Part shown: in pieces, positions 24,583-33,400 of the stretch
Position numbering within the stretch: the first letter of the stretch is position 1
How the letters are laid out: the number at the start of each line of letters is the position of its first letter
Assembly (NCBI GenBank): GCA_947475525.1
Contig: CANJMI010000027.1
Coordinates: forward strand, 1 to 50,131
Reading direction: 5' to 3'
DNA length: 50,131 nt
Source: Polyangiaceae bacterium
GTDB taxonomy: Bacteria > Myxococcota_A > Polyangia > Polyangiales > Polyangiaceae
Made by a program: the position numbers and the translations under genes
Notes under the pieces: model-generated
Seen by the model: the letters and a program-made list of their open reading frames with translations, nothing else
The model's database searches: none
What the model was told of the DNA's origin: nothing

Positions 24583-25395
24583 TCAATACCTGCCGTCGAG
24601 CAGCGCCTGCGTCAGCACGTAGTTCGCGACCAAGATCGTCACGCACGTCTCGACGACGGCACGCGTCGTCGCGAGGCCGACGCCTTTCGCGCCGCCGGCC
24701 GCATAGAATCCATGGCGGTTCGCGAGCGCCGCAATGATGAAGCCGAACACCGCCGCTTTGATGACGCCCATGCGAAGGTCTTCGACGACCGCGAGGTCCC
24801 GTACGCTCTGCGCGAAGACGCCGGGATCACCGCCGAGCCAGCGCACCGCGACGAGGTACGCGCCCGCCATCCCCACCGCCGAGTAGAGCACGCAGAGGAG
24901 CGGAACCATGAGCACGCTCGCGAGCAGACGTGGCGACAGAAGGTATTGCACCGCGCTCACGCCCATCGTCGTCAGCGCGTCAATTTGCTCGGTGACGCGC
25001 ATGTTGCCGAGCTCGGCCGCGATCGAGCTACCGGCACGCGCGGTCACCATGATCGCCGCGAAGACCGGCGCGACTTCGCGTGTGAGCGACACCGCGACGA
25101 TACCTCCAACGCGTCCTTCCGCGCTAAAGGTCCGGAGCGCGTAGCTCGTCTGCAGCGCCACCACCATGCCGCTGAACACGCCCGTAAAGCCAACGATGAA
25201 GACGGACTGCACCCCGATGAACTCCATCTGCGCGAGCACCTGGCTCAAGCGAAATGGGCGGCGGAATAACCAGAGCAGCGTTCGCCACGTCAAGGACACC
25301 GTCAGGCCGACGTTCTCGACCGCACGCACGGCGGGGCCAAGCGCAGCACGCAGTCCGGTGCGATTTGCCAATGGGGTGTCCCCGCTCACGCGCAC
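24583..25395 (-). CDS. mlaE: MlaE/YrbE-type ABC permease (phospholipid trafficking)
   Basis: A 270-residue inner-membrane permease with about five membrane segments. It carries the family signature VFAAIMVTARAGSSIAAELG, then NMRVTEQIDALTTMGV, and the mid-membrane motif FIGVQSVFIVGFTGVFSGMV. In Gram-negative bacteria MlaE works with the ATPase MlaF and the MCE protein MlaD to move phospholipids between the membranes. Here mlaF and mlaD are not adjacent: the next gene downstream is unrelated. The start is a GTG at 25395; other in-frame GTGs nearby are possible and no strong ribosome-binding site decides. It follows tsaE after 66 bases. Confidence 0.88.
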   Translation of the reverse strand: MRVSGDTPLANRTGLRAALGPAVRAVENVGLTVSLTWRTLLWLFRRPFRLSQVLAQMEFIGVQSVFIVGFTGVFSGMVVALQTSYALRTFSAEGRVGGIVAVSLTREVAPVFAAIMVTARAGSSIAAELGNMRVTEQIDALTTMGVSAVQYLLSPRLLASVLMVPLLCVLYSAVGMAGAYLVAVRWLGGDPGVFAQSVRDLAVVEDLRMGVIKAAVFGFIIAALANRHGFYAAGGAKGVGLATTRAVVETCVTILVANYVLTQALLDGRY

Positions 25396-25461
25396 GTTCT
25401 TAGCACGGCACGCAAGGGGACGAGCGCACCACCCGCGAGCGGCTCCCCCTGCCCCCGCGGC

Positions 25462-25956
25462 TCATCGCGCGCTTGCGCGAACCCGGCCGACGAGCGCGTG
25501 CATGCCCGGACGCGCTGCGGCATCGACCGAGAGCCATCCAACACGCCCCTCAGCCCCGAGCTCGAGCGCAACGCGGAGGGCGCCTCCACCGAGAGCATCG
25601 GCGTACGGCTCGCCCCACTCGACGAGCATCACCGTGTCCGCCCGGCGGTCGCGCAAGCCGAGCTGCTCCACCTCGTCGATGCAACCGAGTCGATACAGAT
25701 CGACGTGAACAATCGGCACGCGCGCCACGAGTTCGTGCACGATGGCGAAGGTCGGGCTCTGGACGGGCGTTTCATGGGGGACACCGAGAGCACGGCAAAT
25801 CGCTCGCGCCATGAACGTCTTGCCTGCCCCGAGGCCACCGCTCAAGAGCACGAGATCGCCCGGCTGAAGCTCGCATGCGAGCATCCGCGAGAGGCGCACC
25901 GTGGCACGCCGCGTCGGCAGCAAACTCCGCACCGCATCGTGGGTCGGGATCGTCAC
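25462..25956 (-). CDS. tsaE: tRNA threonylcarbamoyladenosine biosynthesis ATPase TsaE
   Basis: A 164-residue P-loop ATPase (YjeE family) that helps TsaD and TsaB form t6A37 in ANN-decoding tRNAs. The Walker A motif SGGLGAGKT is at residues ~38-46. The following SPTFAIVHE and the Walker B-like VHVDLYRL plus VMLVEWGE are diagnostic. The length is normal. The start is a GTG that overlaps the stop of the LpoA-like lipoprotein gene by four bases (GTGA), so translation is coupled to a gene with no evident link to tRNA modification. Confidence 0.93.
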   Translation of the reverse strand: MTIPTHDAVRSLLPTRRATVRLSRMLACELQPGDLVLLSGGLGAGKTFMARAICRALGVPHETPVQSPTFAIVHELVARVPIVHVDLYRLGCIDEVEQLGLRDRRADTVMLVEWGEPYADALGGGALRVALELGAEGRVGWLSVDAAARPGMHALVGRVRASAR

Positions 25957-27809
25957 GGCTTGGGCTTTGTTCGATCGTGACGGACGATTCTGATTTCACG
26001 CGGCAGCGCCCGCGCCGCGTCAAATCCGCGCGCTTCGGTCGTCCATAAATCGGCCCGAGCCACGGCGAGTGCGGCCGCAGCTTCGATGCGGCGTGCCCGC
26101 ACATCGGCGTCGCTCGCCGAGGCGGCGAGGTCGTGCACCGCGAGAACCGCGAGCACCGCGGCATCACGGCCGAGGGCCATCCACCACGTCGGCGTCGGTC
26201 GACCGGACTCGAACCAGCCGACGAGCCGGGCATCGCTTGTAGGGCGCTCTTCTGCAACGGGAAAAACACCCGCCGAGGCGACCCACGCTCCCTCGGGAAG
26301 ACGCACGTTGACCATCGCGCCCAGCCCAACGGCCAAGGGCGCATGCAGCGCGCGCGCGAGCTCGAGCACGCCGCTGTCACAATGCGCACCGTCAAGTGCG
26401 ACCAACGCATCGACGCGCTCATGACGGAGAGCATCCACCTGAGGCAGCGGCGCGCACGGTATCTCCATGCCAATCCCACCGGTCGCGGCATCGGAGACGG
26501 TCGCACCTGCCACCGTGACCACGACCGGGGCGCCGAGCCCTGCGACGACCTTCGCGCCTTCGGCACGCAGCGCCGAAGCAAGCGCGCCGACCGAACGATC
26601 CGCAGGCTCGCCTAGGCGGAACGCCACCGTGTCGGGCGGGCCAACCGACGCCGCAGCCGACGCCGCCTCCGACGTCAAGAGCACGACGGGCAGACCTTGC
26701 GTGCGTGCAAATTGTAACGCGGGTGCGGCGTGACGCGCGTCGATGCCAAGCACGATGATGGCCGCCCCCTCCGCTGCGAGCTCCATCAGCGCCCGTTCAA
26801 CGTGTGCCGGATCGCCCGCGTCGTCGCGCGCGACCAACCGAGCGTCCGTATCGCCGATGCGCAGCCCGAAGGCCATCCCCGTCACGACGTCGGCGCTACG
26901 CCTCTGGAGCGACGGCGAACCGAGCGCGAGCAACACGCCAACCGTTCGAGCCGTCACCCGACCACGCGTTCGATCGCCGGCAAGGCGCGCAACTTCCTCG
27001 CCGGCGCCACCGAGCAAAGGGCCGGCGTACTCGAGCAAGAGGCGCGCAAGCCGGACGTCCTGCTGGGCCACCGCAAGCCCGGCAAGATGATGGGCAAGGG
27101 CCTCCGCAAGACGACCTTCTTCGTGTGACACCGAGATGCCGCGCTGCACTCGCAGACGCAGCTCGACGATCAATGATGATTCAGGAAATGAGGCAAAAAG
27201 CTGAACAATCGACCCGACCACGGCCTCGCGTTCGCCCGGGGAAGACTCGAGCATCCACCCGTCCATGAGGCGCAGCGCGAGCCGCCACTCCTTCGCAGCG
27301 ACCGCCGCACGCACGAGTTCTTCGTCGAGCAACGCGGTGGCGGGTGGATCGAGCATCTTGTGAAGCAACGGCATCAAACGAGCGAGCGCCTCCTTCGCGT
27401 GACCGGAGCGCCGCTCGGTCGCGCCGAGCACCAACGCGGCGAGGTCACGCACAGTCCCGTTAGGCCCATCGAGCAGCGGTCGCGCCAACGCCGTCGCGCG
27501 GTCGCGCTGCCCACGCTCGAGGGCGTCCCATGCTCGCAGCACGTCGACGTAGCGGACGAGAGGGTCACCCCGAAAGCGTTCGGCGACGGCCCCGAGGTCG
27601 CGCTCGAGCGCGTGCCGCTCCACCGGTGACGCGAGCAACCAGCGGCGGGCGAGTGGCCGGATGGCCTGCTCGGCTGCCGACGTCGCGCCAAGCGTCGGCT
27701 CCGGAATGGAATCGTTCAACCGCGCGCCCCCGCACGACGCGAGCGCAGCGGCGACCACGAACCTTGACGCGGTACCGAGCCCGCTACTCAATGACCCTGC
27801 GTGTCTCAT
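25953..27809 (-). CDS. LpoA-like lipoprotein with a type-1 periplasmic-binding domain
   Basis: A 618-residue exported protein with a lipobox (ALASCGG). Residues ~45-270 are helical and TPR-like (repeated [30 protein letters not shown]). From ~285 it resembles a Peripla_BP_6/LpoA ligand-binding fold: [16 protein letters not shown]-type strand [25 protein letters not shown], and [16 protein letters not shown]. That order, TPR then type-1 binding domain, is the layout of LpoA, the outer-membrane activator of PBP1A in E. coli, so a role in wall synthesis is plausible. The ATG at 27809 overlaps the proposed start of the divergent sdhC-like gene. Its stop overlaps the tsaE start. Confidence 0.7.
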   Translation of the reverse strand: MRHAGSLSSGLGTASRFVVAAALASCGGARLNDSIPEPTLGATSAAEQAIRPLARRWLLASPVERHALERDLGAVAERFRGDPLVRYVDVLRAWDALERGQRDRATALARPLLDGPNGTVRDLAALVLGATERRSGHAKEALARLMPLLHKMLDPPATALLDEELVRAAVAAKEWRLALRLMDGWMLESSPGEREAVVGSIVQLFASFPESSLIVELRLRVQRGISVSHEEGRLAEALAHHLAGLAVAQQDVRLARLLLEYAGPLLGGAGEEVARLAGDRTRGRVTARTVGVLLALGSPSLQRRSADVVTGMAFGLRIGDTDARLVARDDAGDPAHVERALMELAAEGAAIIVLGIDARHAAPALQFARTQGLPVVLLTSEAASAAASVGPPDTVAFRLGEPADRSVGALASALRAEGAKVVAGLGAPVVVTVAGATVSDAATGGIGMEIPCAPLPQVDALRHERVDALVALDGAHCDSGVLELARALHAPLAVGLGAMVNVRLPEGAWVASAGVFPVAEERPTSDARLVGWFESGRPTPTWWMALGRDAAVLAVLAVHDLAASASDADVRARRIEAAAALAVARADLWTTEARGFDAARALPREIRIVRHDRTKPKP

Positions 27810-28523
27810 TCTCCGCGCGCCGAAACTCGAGTGAGCAAGCTTTCGTATCGCCTGCGGTTGCTGCACGCGTTTGCGGGAGCCGTTCCGTTCACGGCGTTCA
27901 TGTTGCTCGACCTATGGGCGAATGCCAAGGCGGCAGAAGGCCCGGCGGCTTTCGAGCACGCCATGGGCTGGCCCCGGCGTGTTCCGCTAAGCGCTTTGAT
28001 CGCACTGGCGCTGCCGATTTTGTTCCACGCGATCTTTGGCCTGTGGCTCGCGGTACGCGCGCTCTCGCAATTTCCCACGTCGACCTCGCCGAGTCCGCGG
28101 CATGTGCTGCAGCGTGTCACCGGCCTCATCGCGCTCGTCTATGTCGGACTCCGGCTGAAGACGTTTTGGCTGCCGCTTTGGACCCCCGGATCCGTCGCGA
28201 GCGATGTCCGAAGCGAGTGGGTCGCGTGGGCGTCAACGACCTGGAACGGAATGCCCCTCGCCGCCTACGCGTGGCTGCTCGCGCTTGCCGCCATCGCGTT
28301 CCACCTAGGCCACGGCATCGTCCTCGCGGCGCTTCGCTTTGGCCTCGCTCCGACGCGGCGGCATCGCCTCGTTGTGACCGCCGTCGGCGCGCTTGTTGGA
28401 ACGCTCGCGTTCGCCTTCGGGGCCCATGGCGCGATCGCCCTCGCCACAGGCTGGAGCCCACTCGCGCTCGGCAGCGAACCTTCAGGGGGCGCGTGCGCGC
28501 CGCAAAACGGAACGGCCCCGTGA
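27801..28523 (+). CDS. SdhC-like cytochrome b with one haem-ligand pair replaced
   Basis: A 240-residue membrane protein of the Bacillus SdhC / Wolinella FrdC type, with five membrane helices. It aligns by eye over the first four helices with B. subtilis SdhC: LHAFAGAVPFTAFMLLDLWA with the LHSLLGVIPVGIFLIQHL region, LPILFHAIFG with LPLIYHAVYG, and VLQRVTGLIALVYVGLRL with VLQRVTGIITLIFVSWHV. The four haem ligands of SdhC are H28, H70, H113 and H155. Here they correspond to D37, H76, R118 and H168. So the pair H70/H155 is kept, and the pair H28/H113 is replaced by Asp and Arg. The GTG at 27801 is tentative; GTG at 27831 would avoid overlap with the divergent gene. It overlaps the flavoprotein start by GTGA. 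Confidence 0.82.
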   Translation: MSHSPRAETRVSKLSYRLRLLHAFAGAVPFTAFMLLDLWANAKAAEGPAAFEHAMGWPRRVPLSALIALALPILFHAIFGLWLAVRALSQFPTSTSPSPRHVLQRVTGLIALVYVGLRLKTFWLPLWTPGSVASDVRSEWVAWASTTWNGMPLAAYAWLLALAAIAFHLGHGIVLAALRFGLAPTRRHRLVVTAVGALVGTLAFAFGAHGAIALATGWSPLALGSEPSGGACAPQNGTAP

Positions 28524-30406
28524 CGACACTTCGATGCGACGCCATGGTCTACGGCGGAGGGGCCGCGGCGCTGAGAGCGGCGATCGAGCTGACGGAAACA
28601 GGGTGCCGCGTGCTCCTCGTCGGCCCAGTCGACGCCGCGCGGTGGCCGTCGCTTGCAACCGGCGGCATCGAGTGTGCGGACGATGTCGAGGCGGCGTTTC
28701 TCGATGCGATCATCGGCGGAGATTTCCTCGCAGAACGCGCGCCCGTTCGCGCCATGATGCGCGCGGCTCCGGGGGTAATCGAGGAGCTCGTGCGTCTCGG
28801 TGTACCGTTCGCGCGGGACGGCCGCGAGCTTCGGCATCGCAGGCTCGATGGGATGCGCTCCGCACGCGCCGCGTTCGTCGAGTCCCGAACCACGCGAGCG
28901 GTCGTCGACGCCCTCGACGATCAGGCGACCCGACTCGGCGTCGAGCGGCTATCGCATCACGCACTCGAGGCGCTCGTGGCGAACGACCAGGAGCGCTTCG
29001 CGGGCGCCGTCGTCCAAGACCGCGTGAGCATGCGCTTCGTGAGCATCGAAGCCCACGCGATGATCCTCGCCCTCGGCGGCGCCGAGCTCACCCTCGCGGC
29101 ATCGCCTACCGCCGTTGCCACGGAAGCCGCGCTCGCCATCGCGTTCGACGCCGGCGCGACCCTCGCGAACATGGAGTTCATCCAGACAGCCCCCGCGGCG
29201 GTGTGGCTCGGCCCGCGCGTGGAGAACTCGCCCCGCGGTAGGCGCGCCATCGTTCCGTCGAGTTCGCTTATCGGAGAAGGCGCCGTCTATTGGCTGCCGC
29301 GTGAGCCGGATGACGTGCGCCTCGGACGAGACCTGCCTCAGAGCGACCGGAGGGCCTTCCTCGAAGACGCGTTTCCGGGCTGGGGTTCGGCCGCCCCCCA
29401 CGATCTCGCGACACACGTCGTCCGCCACGAGGTCTTGACGCGCGGCCTCTACGATCGCCGCCGCGACAAGCATCAACCGCTCGCGTACCTCGACGTGAGC
29501 CACCTGCCCGAAGCGCACCTCCGCGAACGCGCAGGCAGTGAACTCGACCTTTACCGCAAGCTCTCCGGCGCCGATCCCTACCGCGGGCCCCTCCCGATTC
29601 ATCCGGCGCTCTCCGACCGACTCGGTGGCCTCTGGGTCGACTTCGATGTGGATGAAAACGGCAACGTGCGCGAAGACTCCCCGCGCAACCACGCAACCAC
29701 CATCGAAGGCGTGTACGCGTGTGGCGGAGCGGCACACCTCTACCACGGTGCAAACCGTTTGAGCGGCAACCTCCTGCTCGCGGATTTGTTCGGCGCCCGT
29801 TGCGCGGCAAACGCCGTCCGTGCTTACCGCGAAGGATTAAGCAACAGTGGCGCGCCGCCGTGTTTCGCACGTGCGATCACCACCGCGGAAGCGACTCAAG
29901 AAGACATCCAGCGTCGACGGGGCGGCGAAGCTCCTCTCGCGCTGCACGCAAGACTTCGGGAGCTCATCTACGCGAAGGCGGGCTTCAGCCGCGACCGCAG
30001 CGGGCTCGCCGAGCTCGTGCAGGACCTCGATGACCTCGCCGAGGCCGTGGGCAAAGCGCGCCCGCGCGACGAAAACGAGACGGCAAATCGGGGGATCGCC
30101 CTCGTGCGCGACCTCGAACATGCCGTCCTCCTCGCTGCCGTGACGGCCCGCTGCGCCCTCGCGCGCCGGGAATGTCGCGGAGTCCATCATCGCGGCGACC
30201 ACGACGCTCGCCGGTCGATCGACGACGAGCCTCCGCGCCGTCCTACGCCGCGACTAACGCTCGCGCGCCGCGACGACCTCGGCCTGAACTTGGCTGACAG
30301 CGTACGGGTGCGACTCTTCTCCGAGACGCGCGACCTCGCGGCCACCATCGATGAAGACGGCGTCACGGAAGAACTCTACCCACGACATTACGCGGTGGAA
30401 ACATGA
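28520..30406 (+). CDS. SdhA/FrdA-like flavoprotein lacking canonical active-site residues
   Basis: A 628-residue flavoprotein that aligns end to end with B. subtilis SdhA. Kept features are the dinucleotide motif YGGGAAALRAAIEL, IGGDFLAERAPVRAM, LGGLWVDFD and HGANRLSGN (H409, R413). Residues expected for succinate or fumarate chemistry are changed: the covalent-FAD His of SHSVCAQGG is W42; the HPT motif after EFIQ is T-A-P-A (His to A224, Thr to A226); the Glu before RGEGG is S248 and its Arg is I251; the catalytic Arg of PRD is H294; the His of HYSMGG is S365; the Glu of AAGE is G403. Unless these are compensated, it should not oxidise succinate. It is coupled to both neighbours by GTGA and ATGA overlaps. 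An open frame upstream of 28520 is a shadow of sdhC. Confidence 0.85.
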   Translation: MTTLRCDAMVYGGGAAALRAAIELTETGCRVLLVGPVDAARWPSLATGGIECADDVEAAFLDAIIGGDFLAERAPVRAMMRAAPGVIEELVRLGVPFARDGRELRHRRLDGMRSARAAFVESRTTRAVVDALDDQATRLGVERLSHHALEALVANDQERFAGAVVQDRVSMRFVSIEAHAMILALGGAELTLAASPTAVATEAALAIAFDAGATLANMEFIQTAPAAVWLGPRVENSPRGRRAIVPSSSLIGEGAVYWLPREPDDVRLGRDLPQSDRRAFLEDAFPGWGSAAPHDLATHVVRHEVLTRGLYDRRRDKHQPLAYLDVSHLPEAHLRERAGSELDLYRKLSGADPYRGPLPIHPALSDRLGGLWVDFDVDENGNVREDSPRNHATTIEGVYACGGAAHLYHGANRLSGNLLLADLFGARCAANAVRAYREGLSNSGAPPCFARAITTAEATQEDIQRRRGGEAPLALHARLRELIYAKAGFSRDRSGLAELVQDLDDLAEAVGKARPRDENETANRGIALVRDLEHAVLLAAVTARCALARRECRGVHHRGDHDARRSIDDEPPRRPTPRLTLARRDDLGLNLADSVRVRLFSETRDLAATIDEDGVTEELYPRHYAVET

Positions 30407-31212
30407 GCACTCGTGCACTTGCCCGCGCAGGCATCACCCTGCGCATCCGTCGCCAGGACACGCGCGCGGCGATGCCCCACTGGGAGGTATTCGAGGTGCC
30501 GCTGGCGCCGCGTCTGACGTTGGCCGAGGTCCTCGACAGGCTCGCATTCCTGCCGCTCAACGCGCGCCGCGAACGCGTCGCACCCGTCAGCTACACGTGG
30601 GGCTGCACCGGCCCTGGCTGCGTCTCCTGCATGCTGATTGCGGCCCGGCGCCCCGTCCCTGCCTGCGAGACTCTAGTCGAAGAACTCGTGGCGGGGGGCG
30701 GCACACTCGTCCTCGAACCGATGGCGAAACTCGGCGTCGTGCGCGATCTCCTCGTCGAGTCGCAAAAGCTCCGCGGCGCCCGAGCGCAACTGCTCGCCTT
30801 CACGACCCCCGCCGCGCCAAATGACACCGCACTCGACTCGACCGCAAACGCACCGGCGCTCTCGCCGCTCGGGCTCCTACTGTCGACGTGCACGCGTTGT
30901 GGCGCCTGCATCGAAGCATGCCCAGAGACGCGCACAGGCGGCGGGTTCGTCGGGGCGGCGGCAATCGTCGCAAGCCAGCTCGCCGATGCGCGGGACCTCG
31001 CACAGAGCGAAAGCCAGAGCGCGCTCCACACGTCGACGACCGCCCACACGAACCGCCACCTCGCCCTCGCCTACGAAGGTGGCATCCATGAGTGCGGCGA
31101 TGCACGTCAGTGCGTCGCGGTATGCCCCGCGAAACTGCCCCTCGACGAGGTCCTCGGCCGGGCCTCGCGTGACGCGTTCATCGCAACTTTCCGCATTCGC
31201 TCGAAACCCTAG
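30403..31212 (+). CDS. SdhB-like iron-sulfur subunit, all cluster ligands present
   Basis: A 269-residue protein with the SdhB layout. The N-terminal ferredoxin domain opens RIRRQDT as in B. subtilis SdhB and has C68-x4-C73-x2-C76-x11-C88 for the 2Fe-2S cluster. The C-terminal domain has CTRCGACIEACP (C163, C166, C169, C173) and CGDARQCVAVCP (C231, C237, C241) for the 4Fe-4S and 3Fe-4S clusters. Every ligand is present, so the electron wire between flavoprotein and membrane should work. A polar insert (residues ~196-222, SESQSALHTSTTAHTNRH) differs from the usual sequence. It starts at the ATG overlapping the flavoprotein stop and ends the operon, convergent with hutU. Confidence 0.87.
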   Translation: MSTRALARAGITLRIRRQDTRAAMPHWEVFEVPLAPRLTLAEVLDRLAFLPLNARRERVAPVSYTWGCTGPGCVSCMLIAARRPVPACETLVEELVAGGGTLVLEPMAKLGVVRDLLVESQKLRGARAQLLAFTTPAAPNDTALDSTANAPALSPLGLLLSTCTRCGACIEACPETRTGGGFVGAAAIVASQLADARDLAQSESQSALHTSTTAHTNRHLALAYEGGIHECGDARQCVAVCPAKLPLDEVLGRASRDAFIATFRIRSKP

Positions 31213-31244
31213 CGCGCGCGGATGAGCCTCAAAACATTGAGTTA

Positions 31245-32912
31245 TTACGTCGCGCCGCGCAAGTGCGGCACATGGACGTCTTTCTCCTCGGCGCAGCGAA
31301 TCGCCGTCTCATAGCCGGCATCCGCGTGGCGAAATACGCCCATTCCAGGGTCAGCGGTGAGCACCCGCTCGAGGCGCCGCGCCGCTTCGGGTGTGCCATC
31401 CGCAACGATGACCATACCGGAGTGGATTGAGTTGCCGATACCGACTCCGCCGCCGTGGTGAAGACTCACCCACGAGGCTCCGCACGCCGTGGTCGCGAGC
31501 GCACTCAGCAGCGGCCAGTCGGCGATCGCGTCGGAGCCGTCTTTCATCGCTTCGGTCTCGCGGAACGGCGACGCCACGGAGCCGCAGTCGAGATGATCGC
31601 GCCCGATCACGATCGGGGCCTTCACCTTACCGGTGCGAACGAGCTCGTTGATGGCGAGCCCCACCTTCGCGCGGTCACCGTAGCCGAGCCAACAGATGCG
31701 CGCCGGGAGCCCTTGATAGGCAATGCGCTGCTGCGCCATCGTGATCCACCGTGCGAGGTCGACGTCGTTCGGTACGCAGGCGAGAACCGCCGCATCCGTC
31801 GCGGCGATGTCCGCCGGATCGCCCGAGAGCGCGACCCATCGGAACGGACCTTTCCCTACGCAGAAGAGCTCGCGCACATAGGCGGGCACGAAGCCGCGGA
31901 TGTCGAACGCATTCGAGCACCCGGCCTCCATCGCGCACGTTCGTAGGTTATTTCCGTAGTCGAACGTTTCACTGCCGCGCCGCTGAAGCTCGAGCATCGC
32001 CTCGACCTCGACGCGCATCGAAGCTTTCGCCCGCTCGACGTACGCCTTCGGCTCGCTTGCACGGAGCTCGCCTGCGCTCTCGAGCGAGAGCCCCTGCGGC
32101 ACATACCCGACGAGCGGATCGTGGGCTGCGGTCTGATCCGTCACCAGCGCGGGCACGACGCCCCGACGAACGATCTCGGGGTACACATCGGCCGCATTCG
32201 CGCACAGTGCAAACGACCGCACATCACCCGCATCGGCCGCGCGTTGCACCTTCTCGAGGCCTTCGTCGAGCGAGCCGACAAGTTCATCTACGTAACGCGT
32301 CGCCAAGCGTTTCTCGATGCGCGCAGGATCGACTTCAATCGACAACGAAGGCAGCCCCGCGAACGTCGCAGCAAGTGGCTGCGCCCCTCCCATTCCACCG
32401 AGCCCCGCCGTCAGCAGCCAGAGCCCGGAGCTCGTCCCCGTGCGGTCGATGTAGGCCTTGCGCGCGGCGACGAACGTCTCGAACGTCCCCTGCACGATGC
32501 CCTGCGATCCGATGTAGATCCATGACCCCGCGGTCATCTGCCCGTACATCGTCAGCCCGAGCGCTTCGAGGCGGCGGAACTCATCCCACGTGCCCCAGCG
32601 CGGCACCAAATTCGAGTTGGCGAGCAGCACCCGCGGCGCATCCGCATGCGTCTTCAAGACGCCGACGGCTTTGCCCGATTGCACGAGCAGCGTCTCGTCA
32701 TCGGCGAGATTCGTCAGCTCGCGAACGATCACGTCGAACGCCTCCCAGGAACGCGCCGCCTTGCCCGTTCCGCCATAGACGACGAGATCTTCGGGACGCT
32801 CCGCGACCTCCGGATCGAGGTTGTTCTGCAGCATCCGCAGAGCCGCTTCTTGAACCCAACCCTTGCACGTAAGCGTGGAGCCTCGCGCGGCACGAACCGT
32901 TCGCTTCGTCAT
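31245..32912 (-). CDS. hutU: Urocanate hydratase
   Basis: A 555-residue cytosolic enzyme that converts urocanate to imidazolonepropionate, the second step of histidine breakdown. It uses NAD+ as an electrophile. The NAD-binding GGMGGAQP and the catalytic-cysteine segment [19 protein letters not shown] are both intact, and the length is exactly that of the family. The ATG at 32912 follows GGAGAG at a good distance and is preferred to an ATG four codons upstream. hutH, hutI and hutG are not next to it, so the rest of the pathway must be elsewhere. It lies 31 bases behind a HmoA-like monooxygenase gene on the same strand. Confidence 0.97.
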   Translation of the reverse strand: MTKRTVRAARGSTLTCKGWVQEAALRMLQNNLDPEVAERPEDLVVYGGTGKAARSWEAFDVIVRELTNLADDETLLVQSGKAVGVLKTHADAPRVLLANSNLVPRWGTWDEFRRLEALGLTMYGQMTAGSWIYIGSQGIVQGTFETFVAARKAYIDRTGTSSGLWLLTAGLGGMGGAQPLAATFAGLPSLSIEVDPARIEKRLATRYVDELVGSLDEGLEKVQRAADAGDVRSFALCANAADVYPEIVRRGVVPALVTDQTAAHDPLVGYVPQGLSLESAGELRASEPKAYVERAKASMRVEVEAMLELQRRGSETFDYGNNLRTCAMEAGCSNAFDIRGFVPAYVRELFCVGKGPFRWVALSGDPADIAATDAAVLACVPNDVDLARWITMAQQRIAYQGLPARICWLGYGDRAKVGLAINELVRTGKVKAPIVIGRDHLDCGSVASPFRETEAMKDGSDAIADWPLLSALATTACGASWVSLHHGGGVGIGNSIHSGMVIVADGTPEAARRLERVLTADPGMGVFRHADAGYETAIRCAEEKDVHVPHLRGAT

Positions 32913-32943
32913 CGTTCTCTCCATGGCTCGAGCGCGTGACCGC

Positions 32944-33318
32944 TCAGGTCTTGTCCGCGCCACCGACGTCGAGGTCGGTGCTGGTGAACAGGTCGTGGAA
33001 CGTGAGCACATTCGGACCGGCGAACATTTCCTTGGGCGCGCGGTTCTTGTGCGCCTCGGCAAAGGCCGCGCTCTTGGTCCAAGCGACGAAGTCCTCGAGG
33101 GTGTGCCACCACGTCTTTACTTCGTAAAATCCTTGGGTATCGGGATCGTCAACGAAGGTGCCCGTCGCGTGGTCGAGTTTAATTGCGCGCGGCCGGTGCA
33201 CTTCGTTGCGGATGAATCCATGCGCGGTATCGACGAGGTGCGCGCGATGGCGGAAGCGGTCCTCGAAATCGATCTGATGCCCTTCGGCTACCGGAATTCG
33301 GTTTGTCACGACAATCAT
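32944..33318 (-). CDS. Antibiotic-biosynthesis-monooxygenase (ABM) family, HmoA-like
   Basis: A 124-residue protein of the ABM/dimeric alpha-beta barrel fold. It begins [20 protein letters not shown] and contains [29 protein letters not shown] and [11 protein letters not shown], the pattern of HmoA/IsdG-like proteins that degrade haem or oxidise small aromatic substrates. The Asn in VVTNR is in the position that contacts substrate in IsdG-type enzymes. Members act as dimers in the cytosol. It is probably co-transcribed with hutU, an unusual partner, and nothing here shows iron regulation. Confidence 0.8.
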   Translation of the reverse strand: MIVVTNRIPVAEGHQIDFEDRFRHRAHLVDTAHGFIRNEVHRPRAIKLDHATGTFVDDPDTQGFYEVKTWWHTLEDFVAWTKSAAFAEAHKNRAPKEMFAGPNVLTFHDLFTSTDLDVGGADKT

Positions 33319-33400
33319 CCCGTTGGGGTACGGGCTCGGCTCGCCCGGCGCAAGGTCTTCCGCCTAGCCTCGACCCTCATCGTGGGCTAACACCGCCTCC

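Noticed and set aside
27530-28519. Upstream extension of the flavoprotein frame by 330 codons
   Set aside because: It overlaps the sdhC-like gene in another frame and has no family likeness; GTG 28520 with a GTGA overlap fits the operon.
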